This document shows, piece by piece, positions 7,238-13,851 of a DNA stretch of 13,851 bases. Made by a program: the position numbers and the translations under genes. The notes under the pieces were generated by a model. It had not been told where the DNA came from and searched no databases. It saw nothing but the letters and a program-made list of their open reading frames with translations. The stretch comes from Candidatus Nomurabacteria bacterium (GTDB lineage Bacteria; Patescibacteriota; Minisyncoccia; Phycocordibacterales; SBAW01): the NCBI GenBank assembly GCA_943349675.1, contig CALQZN010000019.1:1-13851 (forward strand), read 5' to 3'. How positions within the stretch are numbered: the stretch's first letter is position 1; every line of letters begins with the position of its first letter.

Positions 7238-8554
7238 ATGTTTGCAATACGCTATACAGCTGTGCTGGTGCTGGTCGTGGCCGCGCTCGTGGGTGTTTTT
7301 GTATGGAAGACTAACGCACCAGATAGTTATTTTGCATTTAAACTAGGGCTCGACCTCTCTGGTGGTACACACCTGGTCTACAACGCTGATACTACAAAAG
7401 TACCAGCTGCACAGGTTGCAGAATCTATGGCAGCGCTTCAGACGGTTATTGAGCGCCGCGTAAATGCGTTTGGTGTGGGGGAGCCAGTGGTGCAAACCGA
7501 GCAGTCGGGGGCCTTGGGCAACGGCGCGTACCGTTTGATAGTCGAGCTGCCTGGCGTTAGTGATGTAAATGAGGCAATTGCGATGATAGGCCAAACGCCG
7601 CTGCTTGAATTTAAATTGGTCAAACAAGGCGAACTTACCACATTACCCGACGTCTCTATTAATAAGGCCGCGTTTGAAGATACAGGACTCACGGGTGCCT
7701 ACCTGTCAAGCGCGGCGCTCCAGTTTGGCAATGGTACCGGAGTAGCCACTATGCCAACTGTGCTCATTAACTTTAATGCAGAAGGCACTCGTTTGTTTGC
7801 GGACATTACCTCAAAAAACATCGGCCGCGAACTTGCAATATTCCTCGACGGCACAATGTTGTCGGCGCCAGTCATACAAGACAGCATTACCAACGGCAGC
7901 GCAGTAGTGTCGGGTAACTTTACAGCGCAGAGTGCAAAAGAGCTTGTAACAAATTTAAATCTTGGAGCATTGCCTGTGCCTATCGCCTTAGCTTCTACAC
8001 AAACCATTGGTGCAACGCTCGGCGAAGAGGCAACGCGTGCGGGGGTATTTGCGGGAGTACTTGGGTTCTTGGCCCTCTCGCTGTTTATGATTTTGTGGTA
8101 CCGACTGCCGGGTTTGGTTGCGGTGGTGTCGCTGTTTATTTACTGCCTCCTCATGCTCGCGCTATTTAAGCTCATCCCAGTGGTTTTGACTGCAGCGGGT
8201 ATTGCCGGCTTTATACTCTCGGTTGGTTTGGCGGTAGACGCAAACGTACTCATTGCCGAGCGCATCAAAGAAGAGTTAGCAGATGGTAAAAAAACAAACG
8301 AGGCTATCCGCGAAGGGTTTGCCCGTGCGTGGTTGGCTATCCGCGACTCCAACATTGCGCACATTATCGCTGCGGTAATTTTGTTTTGGTTTGGTACCGC
8401 ACTTATTAAAGGTTTTGCGCTTGTATTTGGGCTTGGCGTTATTATCTCGATGCTCTCGGCGATTAGCATCTCGCGCACCTTCCTCTTGGCGCTTGGTGTC
8501 TCTGCCGAGAAAGGTGTAGGCCGTTTCTTAATGCTCTCTGGTTTGTACAAATAA
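7238..8554 (+). CDS. secD: Protein translocase subunit SecD
   Basis: The 438-residue product is the SecD half of the SecDF complex, which uses the proton gradient to help pull exported proteins through SecYEG. It has an N-terminal membrane helix (about 7-23), the conserved LGLDLSGG motif (36-43), the ERRVNAFGV-EP block of the first periplasmic domain, LIVELPGV, and a C-terminal five-helix bundle (about 265-430) with the GLAVDANVLIAERIKEEL motif whose aspartate (VDAN) is part of the proton pathway. It is shorter than E. coli SecD (about 615 residues), as expected for proteins with a reduced periplasmic region. The ATG follows TTGGACCC with no SD. secF begins four bases after the stop. Confidence 0.96.
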   Translation: MFAIRYTAVLVLVVAALVGVFVWKTNAPDSYFAFKLGLDLSGGTHLVYNADTTKVPAAQVAESMAALQTVIERRVNAFGVGEPVVQTEQSGALGNGAYRLIVELPGVSDVNEAIAMIGQTPLLEFKLVKQGELTTLPDVSINKAAFEDTGLTGAYLSSAALQFGNGTGVATMPTVLINFNAEGTRLFADITSKNIGRELAIFLDGTMLSAPVIQDSITNGSAVVSGNFTAQSAKELVTNLNLGALPVPIALASTQTIGATLGEEATRAGVFAGVLGFLALSLFMILWYRLPGLVAVVSLFIYCLLMLALFKLIPVVLTAAGIAGFILSVGLAVDANVLIAERIKEELADGKKTNEAIREGFARAWLAIRDSNIAHIIAAVILFWFGTALIKGFALVFGLGVIISMLSAISISRTFLLALGVSAEKGVGRFLMLSGLYK

Positions 8555-8558
8555 AAAC

Positions 8559-9482
8559 ATGGATATCTCTAAAAACTTAAAATACTTCTTTATCTTGCCG
8601 GCCATACTGTCAGTGTTGTCGATATTTGCGCTGGTGTCATTTGGCCTCAAGCCCGGTATTGATTTGGTAGGTGGGTCGATGCTTCAGGTGTCATATCCAG
8701 AAGGTCGTCCCCCCGTCGAACAAGTGCGTGCCCTAGTAGAGACTCTACAATTTGGCGAAATCCGGGTACAACCGACGGGTGACAATGCGTACTTGCTTCG
8801 TCAACGTGATTTAAGTAATGAAGAAAAAAATCAACTGGAAGCAGTGCTTGGGGGCCTTGGGCCTGTACACGAAGACCAGTTTACGTCAGTCGGACCAACT
8901 TTGGGTGCTGAGCTTATGCGCAAGGCGTGGATAGCTATTGTGCTTGTGGTTTTGTCTATAATATTTTTTATTGCGTTTGCATTCCGGCGAGTATCGGGAG
9001 AGTCTGAAAAAGAGAAAGGTACTGTATCGTCGTGGAAGTACGGTGTGGTTGCGGTGATTACGTTGCTCCACGACATCTTGGTGCCCGCAGGACTTTTTGC
9101 CTTTTTAGGGTTTGTAAATGGGGCCGAGGTGGATGCGTTGTTTATCGTTGCGCTCCTTACCATCCTTGGTATCTCCATCAACGACACTATTGTTATCTTT
9201 GACCGCATCCGCGAAAACTTGCGACTCAATAGTGAACGCCACAAACACGAGGAGTTTGAGTCAGTTGTTGGTCGCAGTATCACCCAAACACTCGCGCGTT
9301 CGATTAGTACCTCGCTCACTGTGGTGATTGTGCTTTTGGCGCTGTACTTTGTGGGGCCAATTGCGACAAAAGATTTTGCACTAACCTTGATTGTGGGTAT
9401 GGTTGCTGGTACCTACTCGTCTATATTCCTTGCAAGCCCAATGCTTGTTGCGTGGCAGCGATTGAGTAGTAAGAAAAACTAA
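8559..9482 (+). CDS. secF: Protein translocase subunit SecF
   Basis: The 307-residue partner of SecD has a first membrane helix (about 9-28), then GLKPGIDLVGGSMLQ (the SecF D-G-G motif), a small periplasmic domain (about 40-120) and five further helices. The signature LTILGISINDTIVIFDRIREN carries the membrane-embedded Asp and Asn of the proton channel, and RSISTSLT sits in the C-terminal part. Length is typical of the family. The four-base gap to secD and the four-base gap to the kinase indicate one operon. No SD precedes the ATG, which follows an A-rich stretch. Confidence 0.96.
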   Translation: MDISKNLKYFFILPAILSVLSIFALVSFGLKPGIDLVGGSMLQVSYPEGRPPVEQVRALVETLQFGEIRVQPTGDNAYLLRQRDLSNEEKNQLEAVLGGLGPVHEDQFTSVGPTLGAELMRKAWIAIVLVVLSIIFFIAFAFRRVSGESEKEKGTVSSWKYGVVAVITLLHDILVPAGLFAFLGFVNGAEVDALFIVALLTILGISINDTIVIFDRIRENLRLNSERHKHEEFESVVGRSITQTLARSISTSLTVVIVLLALYFVGPIATKDFALTLIVGMVAGTYSSIFLASPMLVAWQRLSSKKN

Positions 9483-9486
9483 TCTA

Positions 9487-10035
9487 ATGATCATCGGCAT
9501 TACAGGAACCAACGGTGCAGGAAAGGGGACCATTGTCGACTATCTTGCCAACACAAAAAAGTTTGCGCACTACTCGGTGCGGGAGTTTTTAATTAAAGAA
9601 ATTGAGGCGCGTGGACTACCGGTAGAGCGCCCCACCATGCGCCAAGTTGCCAACGAATTGCGCAAAGAACATGGTCCTGCATACGTTGTAGAGGCGCTGC
9701 TAAGTCGTGCACAAACCGAGGCAGGCAATGTGGTGTTTGAATCAATCCGTACAGTGGGAGAGGCAGAGCTTTTAAAATCAAAAGGCGCGCTGCTTTGGGC
9801 AGTGGATGCAGACCGCAAAACCCGCTTTGAACGTACCCTCAAACGTTGGTCGGAAACTGACAAAATAGACTTTGAGCAATTTTGTATATATGAGGATAGG
9901 GAGATGCAATCGACCGAGCCGTGGGACATGAATGTCTTTGCGGTGATGAAAATGGCCGACCATGTATTTACCAACAACGGTACACAAGAGGAGTTGTTTA
10001 ACCAGGTAGAAGAAGTGCTCAAAAAAGCCCTATAG
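9487..10035 (+). CDS. P-loop nucleotide kinase-like ATPase
   Basis: The 182-residue protein begins with a Walker A loop, GTNGAGKGT (residues 7-15), of the form used by adenylate-kinase and dephospho-CoA-kinase-type phosphotransferases. A conserved region VVFESIRTVGEAE (about 79-91) takes the place of the substrate-binding strand, and AVDAD-x3-RFERTLKR (about 101-116) resembles the lid region with its arginines. The general fold is clear, but the substrate (dephospho-CoA, a deoxynucleotide or another nucleotide) is not. It is the last gene of the secD-secF operon. The strong rRNA promoter begins about 30 bases after the stop, and no terminator is visible between them. Confidence 0.8.
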   Translation: MIIGITGTNGAGKGTIVDYLANTKKFAHYSVREFLIKEIEARGLPVERPTMRQVANELRKEHGPAYVVEALLSRAQTEAGNVVFESIRTVGEAELLKSKGALLWAVDADRKTRFERTLKRWSETDKIDFEQFCIYEDREMQSTEPWDMNVFAVMKMADHVFTNNGTQEELFNQVEEVLKKAL

Positions 10036-10064
10036 GTAGCCATATAGTTGCCCCCAGGGTGGCC

Positions 10065-10092
10065 TTGACTCTTGGCTAAATATGACTATACT
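10065..10092 (+). promoter_or_regulatory. Promoter of the 16S rRNA transcription unit
   Basis: TTGACT (10065-10070) and TATACT (10087-10092) are each 5/6 to consensus with a 16-base spacer. This is the best promoter in the gap upstream of the 16S gene. Transcription should start near 10099, giving a leader of about 317 nt before the mature 16S 5' end. Confidence 0.8.
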
Positions 10093-10098
10093 GCTCTT

Positions 10099-10415
10099 AC
10101 TGCCTTAGAGGGCGTTTTTTATTGGCCAAATTGGCTGGTGGAGACGAGCCTTTAGGCCGGACTTTGACAACTGCATAAAAACTCCCCTCTCAACAAGATG
10201 GAGGGGAGAAGCATCAAACATCAAATTGAAACCCCGACGTAAGTCGGGTTGATCACATCGTCCGCCTCGCAAGGGCGGACAGCAAGAAACCAAAACAAAA
10301 AGTCCTATCCGATTTTCCACCGGGTAGGCAACAAGAGAAATCTGCTCAATCGAAAGATTGGGACGCCTTTCTCTTGTTCCGTTCATCTAAAATATAAAGA
10401 CCCGTTAAACGGTCT
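10099..10415 (+). other. Structured 16S rRNA leader with six consecutive hairpins
   Basis: This gap has no credible gene. It folds into a row of hairpins: CTCCCCTC/GAGGGGAG (10182-10208); CCCGAC with a GTAA tetraloop and GTCGGG (10233-10248); GTCCGCC/GGCGGAC (10260-10280); CCTATCC/GGGTAGG (10304-10328); AACAAGAGAAA/TTTCTCTTGTT (10330-10378) enclosing CAATC-GAAA-GATTG; and TAAAGACC/GGTCTTTA (10395-10418), which touches the mature 5' end. Two loops (GTAA, GAAA) are GNRA tetraloops. Structured rRNA leaders help folding and antitermination in other bacteria. No convincing boxA is seen inside the transcript. Confidence 0.8.
10366..10383 (+). other. 5' arm of the pre-16S processing stem
   Basis: CCTTTCTCTTGTTCCGTT is the exact reverse complement of 12903-12920 downstream of 16S: 18 perfect pairs, extendable outward by G-U and Watson-Crick pairs (10360-10365 with 12921-12926). 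Such a stem around 16S is the standard RNase III processing substrate. Bases 10368-10378 also belong to the local hairpin 10330-10378, so the two pairings exclude each other. Confidence 0.92.
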
Positions 10416-11752
<1,337 letters not shown>

Positions 11753-12601
11753 AATAAACGCGCACAGCAGCGCAATAATCTACGCGGTTAAAATCCGCGC
11801 CTCGGCATCGTCTGCCGAGCGTAGCAGAAAGGCAGTCACAACTCCGCGAGGGGTGTGGCGGAGGGCCTGGATGCAAAAAGCAGCCTCTGCAACAGACGAG
11901 CAGAACGACCTATGAGTGGGCGGTGAGCGTAGGGAAGTTCAAAACAAATGCTCGCAGTGGATGTTTGGAATAGAATATTGTGTAACCTGTGGAGATCTGA
12001 CGCTGTCCCTAAAATTTGGGGTAAAATAAATCTGACGCAGCGTCAGAAGTCAGCTGAGTCATAGTACCTTTCAGTATTGAAAGGGAAGGTCTCACTCAAT
12101 GAAAAATCTTAGTCCAGAATATATAGTTGGATTGGTAGACGGAGAAGGAAGCTTTACCGTCTATGTCCGGAATCCAGACGTGGTGTGCAAAGCCGTTCGG
12201 CGGGTAAAAGTAGAACCAAAATTCTACATCAAACTCATCGAGCGCGATAAAGAAATTCTCTTTGCACTGCAACGTTTTTTCGGATGTGGGAGTGTGTACT
12301 TTCAAAAAGATACACGTCCCAATCATCAAAACTGTTATCGGTTTGAGGTCTTCCGCTGGGAAGATCTGCAAACCAAAATAATTCCGTTCTTCAAGCGGCA
12401 CAAACCTCGCTTCGTCTCTAAACGACACGATTTTGAGATTTTCTGCTTGATGATGCGCCTTCTTGCAAAAGAGGTGCATCGTACGGATGCTGGGCTGAGG
12501 CAGTTGTTTAACTTGAAGCAACAAATGCATTGAGCTCGCGCAGTGCGGTAAATCCGCTCGCTGCGTGGGAACATCAATTCTTTAGATTTAAAGAACATAA
12601 T
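11753..12601 (+). mobile_element. 849-nt insertion/intron in 16S rRNA encoding a homing endonuclease
   Basis: 16S homology stops after CTTGTACTCAC and resumes at CGCCCGTCA, so the insertion lies between C1399 and C1400 (E. coli numbering). The junction is unambiguous because neither flank can be slid. The element starts AATAAACG and ends ACATAAT. The 346 nt before the ORF are highly structured: CGCGG/CCGCG (11783-11799), CTCGGCA/TGCCGAG (11801-11819), CTCCGC/GCGGAG (11842-11863), TCTGACGCTG/CAGCGTCAGA (11996-12047) and CCTTTCA/TGAAAGG (12067-12084). A nested CGCAG...CTGCG hairpin (12539-12565) and TTCTTTA/TAAAGAA (near 12579-12596) follow the ORF. A group-I-like core can be proposed, but both ends break group I rules, so the intron class is left open. 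Confidence 0.85.
12099..12533 (+). CDS. LAGLIDADG homing endonuclease (single motif), inside the 16S insertion
   Basis: The 144-residue protein has one LAGLIDADG motif at residues 8-19 (YIVGLVDGEGSF), with D14 and the final acidic E16 as the metal-binding positions. Single-motif enzymes of this family (I-CreI type) act as homodimers that cut an intron-less copy of the host gene so the element is copied in. The target is presumably the intact 16S decoding-centre sequence. The rest, with basic residues and F-x-V-x-R-x-E-D-L patterning, fits the family's DNA-binding saddle. The length is close to that of other single-motif members, and the frame is complete. Some members also help fold their host intron. 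The ATG begins directly after the proposed P7 3' strand. A weak GGGAAGG lies upstream at 12083-12089. Confidence 0.9.
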   Translation: MKNLSPEYIVGLVDGEGSFTVYVRNPDVVCKAVRRVKVEPKFYIKLIERDKEILFALQRFFGCGSVYFQKDTRPNHQNCYRFEVFRWEDLQTKIIPFFKRHKPRFVSKRHDFEIFCLMMRLLAKEVHRTDAGLRQLFNLKQQMH

Positions 12602-12719
12602 CGCCCGTCAAGTCAAGGGAGCCGGGAGTACCCGAAGCCCGCCTCACGGCGGTCCACGGTAAGCTCGGTGACAGGGACTAAGTCGTAACAAGGCACGGCT
12701 AGCGGAAGCTGGTCGTGGA
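12602..12719 (+). rRNA. rrs: 16S ribosomal RNA, exon 2 (from C1400; 3' end uncertain)
   Basis: This contains CGCCCGTCA (1400-1408), a short helix 44, AAGTCGTAACAAGG (with A1492/A1493) and helix 45 as CACGGCTAGC/GCTGGTCGTG (12694-12703 with 12708-12717) capped by GGAA (12704-12707), the normal dimethyl-A tetraloop. The GGA at 12717-12719 matches G1529-A1531. After that, the expected UCACCUCC is absent and the sequence reads AATAATTCAAATTG. The annotated end is the last base that aligns. The mature 3' end may be a few bases further, or at a CCTCC near 12836-12840 if a second insertion is removed. Confidence 0.85.
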
Positions 12720-12902
12720 ATAATTCAAATTGACTACGTTGTGCCTCTCGTACGAGGGCATGACTTAAGTGGCGATTGTTTCGCGTTTATCGCGAGATAG
12801 GATGATAATACTGATCCTAAACTGTATTCGGTTTTCCTCCATATACGTCAGGAGGTAGATGTCTCGCTTAATGCTTTGAGTACAAGGCAAGCCGCGAGAA
12901 AC
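12720..12902 (+). other. 16S 3' trailer or possible second insertion
   Basis: No gene is evident. Hairpins are TGCC-T-CTC/GAG-GGCA (near 12742-12763), TCGCG/CGCGA (near 12781-12795), CCTCC (12836-12840) with GGAGG (12851-12855), and TCTCGC/GCGAGA (12862-12899). TAGATG (12856-12861) can pair with CATCTA (10384-10389), continuing the processing stem inward. The only CCTCC downstream of helix 45 is the one at 12836. Confidence 0.6.
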
Positions 12903-12920
12903 AACGGAACAAGAGAAAGG
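12903..12920 (+). other. 3' arm of the pre-16S processing stem
   Basis: AACGGAACAAGAGAAAGG is the exact reverse complement of 10366-10383 in the leader, giving an 18-bp perfect duplex around the 16S gene. Its first strand partner can also be sequestered in the leader by AACAAGAGAAA at 10330-10340, an 11-base copy of part of this trailer arm. Confidence 0.92.
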
Positions 12921-12973
12921 TGTTTCTATAATCACAATCGATGTTTGATGCAACTTGTCTAGCGTAAAAACAC

Positions 12974-13008
12974 AAACCCTCCGCAATCTGCGAGTTTAAG
13001 GGTTTTTT
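12974..13008 (+). terminator. Intrinsic terminator of the 16S rRNA unit
   Basis: AAACCCT (12974-12980) pairs with AGGGTTT (12999-13005), with an inner CGCA-ATC-TGCG hairpin (12982-12992) and a T-run at 13003-13008. It follows the processing stem by about 50 bases, indicating that the 16S gene is transcribed without a downstream 23S gene. Confidence 0.8.
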
Positions 13009-13067
13009 GTGCTGGTATTTTTTTCTGGATATGTTGAAATTAGGGTAGGTAGCACAGGAGGCTCCTA

Positions 13068-13298
13068 ATGCGTAATTTCAGGCGCGTGCCAAGAAAAGTA
13101 AAGCGCTGCGGATCTTTACTTGGTGAAACGGAGTATCTGCGTGCCATGATGTTTTTGGCACAAGTTCCTACAAGAGCAGAAGACGAGGCTCTCAGTGCCT
13201 GGGAAGTGCAACTTCCTTTACAATGGGACAAGGTGCGTGAAGACCCAAATCTTAGTATGGGATTGTTGCGAATAGCTATCCCTGAAGGATGGGCGTGA
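13068..13298 (+). CDS. Small protein of unknown function with a strong Shine-Dalgarno
   Basis: The 76-residue product has a very basic N-terminus (RNFRRVPRKVKR, residues 2-13) and a more acidic, tryptophan-containing C-terminal half (AWEVQLPLQWDK; PEGWA at the end). I do not recognise the family, and there is no signal peptide or membrane segment. AGGAGG at 13056-13061 is a textbook ribosome binding site six bases before the ATG, the only one in the window. It is followed by CTCCT, which could partly hide it. A possible weak promoter is TTGTGC (13007-13012) with TATGTT (13030-13035), spacing 17. A strong hairpin follows the stop by about ten bases. The frame on the opposite strand has no start signal and is treated as a shadow. 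Confidence 0.65.
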   Translation: MRNFRRVPRKVKRCGSLLGETEYLRAMMFLAQVPTRAEDEALSAWEVQLPLQWDKVREDPNLSMGLLRIAIPEGWA

Positions 13299-13308
13299 GT
13301 GCGAGTTT

Positions 13309-13333
13309 CAAGGCCACCTCTGGGGTGGCCTTG
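13309..13333 (+). terminator. Hairpin after the small gene, probable terminator
   Basis: CAAGGCCACC (13309-13318) and GGTGGCCTTG (13324-13333) form a perfect 10-bp stem with a 5-nt loop ten bases after the stop. There is no good T-run, so it may be a weak or factor-assisted terminator or an mRNA-stabilising end. Confidence 0.6.
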
Positions 13334-13375
13334 CCTCTGTGCAGAAAAGGTGTTTTCTGGTAGTATGTCGCTCAT

Positions 13376-13445
13376 GCGGGACCATATCTTCGCTTTGCTT
13401 GATATGCCCGCTCGTTCGTGCCAAATGAAAACAAGCTTTCATTTG
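13376..13445 (+). other. Two strong hairpins directly upstream of tRNA-Ile
   Basis: The first is GCGGG+CATATC (13376-13388) pairing with GATATG+CCCGC (13401-13411), with an AC bulge. The second is CAAATGAAA (13422-13430) with TTTCATTTG (13437-13445), a perfect 9-bp stem. ATGCCCGC at 13404-13411 is the exact complement of the tRNA 5' end GCGGGCAT. No gene is evident between 13299 and 13457. Confidence 0.75.
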
Positions 13446-13457
13446 TAACCCTCACTC

Positions 13458-13530
13458 GCGGGCATAGCTCAGTTGGTAGAGCATTCGACTGATACTCGAA
13501 AGGTCCTTGGTTCGACCCCAAGTGCCCGCA
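13458..13530 (+). tRNA. tRNA-Ile (anticodon GAT)
   Basis: All four arms are complete: acceptor GCGGGCA (13458-13464) with TGCCCGC (13523-13529), D stem GCTC/GAGC (13467-13470, 13479-13482), anticodon stem TTCGA/TCGAA (13484-13488, 13496-13500) around loop CTGATAC (anticodon GAT at 13491-13493), variable loop AGGTC, T arm CTTGG-TTCGACC-CCAAG (13506-13522) and discriminator A at 13530. The following bases are CAAAG, so CCA is not encoded and must be added enzymatically. It is read as isoleucine (AUU/AUC). In many bacteria this tRNA lies inside the 16S-23S spacer; here it is separated from 16S by a terminator and a protein gene. Confidence 0.97.
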
Positions 13531-13539
13531 CAAAGCAGA

Positions 13540-13545
13540 TATAAT
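13540..13545 (+). promoter_or_regulatory. Possible -10 element for the final membrane gene
   Basis: TATAAT is a perfect -10 hexamer 45 bases before the ATG at 13590, but no good -35 lies 16-18 bases upstream because that position falls inside the tRNA T arm. The evidence is weak. Confidence 0.3.
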
Positions 13546-13589
13546 GGTAGAGTTACAGTGTTTGTATTTATAAGCAGTATTATTTTTAT

Positions 13590-13851
13590 ATGCTTTCTAC
13601 ACCCCTCCAAGTCCAGTATCCACTGAGTCCTCGTAAGTTTTGGAAAAAGATGATCGAGAAGACAACGCTTTGGCTTACGTTGTTATTTGGCTTCTCTGTC
13701 GCAGGAGTGATTGCTTTTATTTTTCTCCAGCGACCAGGTGGGGCGGGTAGCTCATTGTCTACTATTACATACAGCTCGGTTGGTATGGCGCTCTTCCTCG
13801 TCATCGTGTGCATAGGTGTCTACGCGCTCTATGTTAAAGCGTACATACGAC
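13590..13851 (+). CDS. Membrane protein of unknown function, 3' end outside window
   Basis: An open frame starts at ATG 13590 and continues to the window edge, giving 87 codons with no stop. The N-terminal part is basic (PRKFWKK), followed by a membrane helix (about residues 26-46), a glycine/serine-rich extracytoplasmic loop and a second helix (about 63-82) ending in the basic VKAYIR. Two closely spaced helices near the N-terminus suggest a membrane-anchored protein whose main domain lies beyond the window. The family is not recognised. No SD is present; the upstream sequence is AT-rich. Confidence 0.65.
   Translation, partial: MLSTPLQVQYPLSPRKFWKKMIEKTTLWLTLLFGFSVAGVIAFIFLQRPGGAGSSLSTITYSSVGMALFLVIVCIGVYALYVKAYIR

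Noticed and set aside
10092..10100. TGCTCTTAC resembling the boxA antitermination element.
   Set aside because: It overlaps the -10 and the predicted transcription start, so it would not be in the RNA.
10164..10169. Consensus TTGACA in the rRNA leader as a second promoter.
   Set aside because: No -10-like hexamer at proper spacing; CATAAA is far too close.
12096..12530. Reverse-strand 144-codon frame opposite the homing endonuclease.
   Set aside because: It mirrors the forward gene, has no recognisable motif, and the forward frame has a clear LAGLIDADG signature.
11753..12601. Archaeal-type bulge-helix-bulge intron.
   Set aside because: The four intron bases after the 5' joint (AUAA) cannot pair with the 3' exon GCCC, so the central helix cannot form.
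12742..12763. CTCGTACGAGGG resembling the 23S sarcin-ricin loop, suggesting a 23S fragment.
   Set aside because: The match is a short near-palindrome only; no other 23S helices are present around it.
12851..12879. GGAGG followed closely by an ATG at 12859 with a 6-codon frame (MSRLML), resembling a leader peptide.
   Set aside because: It lies inside the 16S processing trailer. GGAGG and TAGATG are explained by pairing with CCTCC and the leader CATCTA, and the SD spacing would be only three bases.
12927..12932. Perfect TATAAT just after the processing stem.
   Set aside because: No -35 hexamer at 16-18 bases; the upstream bases are the processing-stem arm and a terminator follows within about 40 bases.
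13040..13375. Reverse-strand 111-codon frame over the small 13068 gene.
   Set aside because: No start signal, composition typical of an antisense shadow, and the forward gene has an ideal SD.

Overview
The window looks like a chromosomal segment of a Patescibacteria/CPR bacterium, probably of the Parcubacteria group. That assignment is inferred, not proven. It rests on compact genes, short SecD and FolD, an unusual 16S rRNA gene interrupted by a homing-endonuclease insertion, and start codons that mostly lack Shine-Dalgarno (SD) sequences. No 23S or 5S rRNA gene is present.

Positions 1-1200 hold the end of a membrane protein and a cytidine-deaminase-like gene with its own strong promoter and intrinsic terminator. 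Positions 1201-6383 form an envelope region: an anchored cysteine-motif protein, RodA, a reverse-strand family-4-type glycosyltransferase, a polyprenyl-phosphate sugar-phosphate transferase and a sugar-nucleotide epimerase. folD (6380-7186) overlaps the epimerase by four bases. A second promoter then precedes secD-secF and a P-loop nucleotide-kinase-like gene (7238-10035), packed with 4-base gaps.

Positions 10036-13010 are one rRNA transcription unit: a strong promoter, a leader of about 320 nt rich in hairpins, 16S rRNA exon 1, an 849-nt insertion carrying a single-motif LAGLIDADG endonuclease, a short 16S exon 2, a trailer and a terminator. A perfect 18-bp leader/trailer stem encloses the whole 16S gene. 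The insertion separates C1399 from C1400 (E. coli numbering), in the ribosomal decoding centre.

The bases directly after helix 45 do not contain the usual anti-SD CCUCC. The only CCUCC in the trailer lies about 117 nt further on, paired with a GGAGG. Either the 16S 3' end is non-canonical or a second short insertion of about 113 nt splits it.

Positions 13011-13851 hold a small orphan gene with the only textbook SD in the window, a strong hairpin, a hairpin-rich spacer, tRNA-Ile(GAT) without encoded CCA, and the start of a membrane protein running off the window.

The most interesting part is the 16S unit: the decoding-centre insertion with ends atypical of group I introns, the displaced or missing anti-SD, and a leader hairpin that competes with the processing stem.
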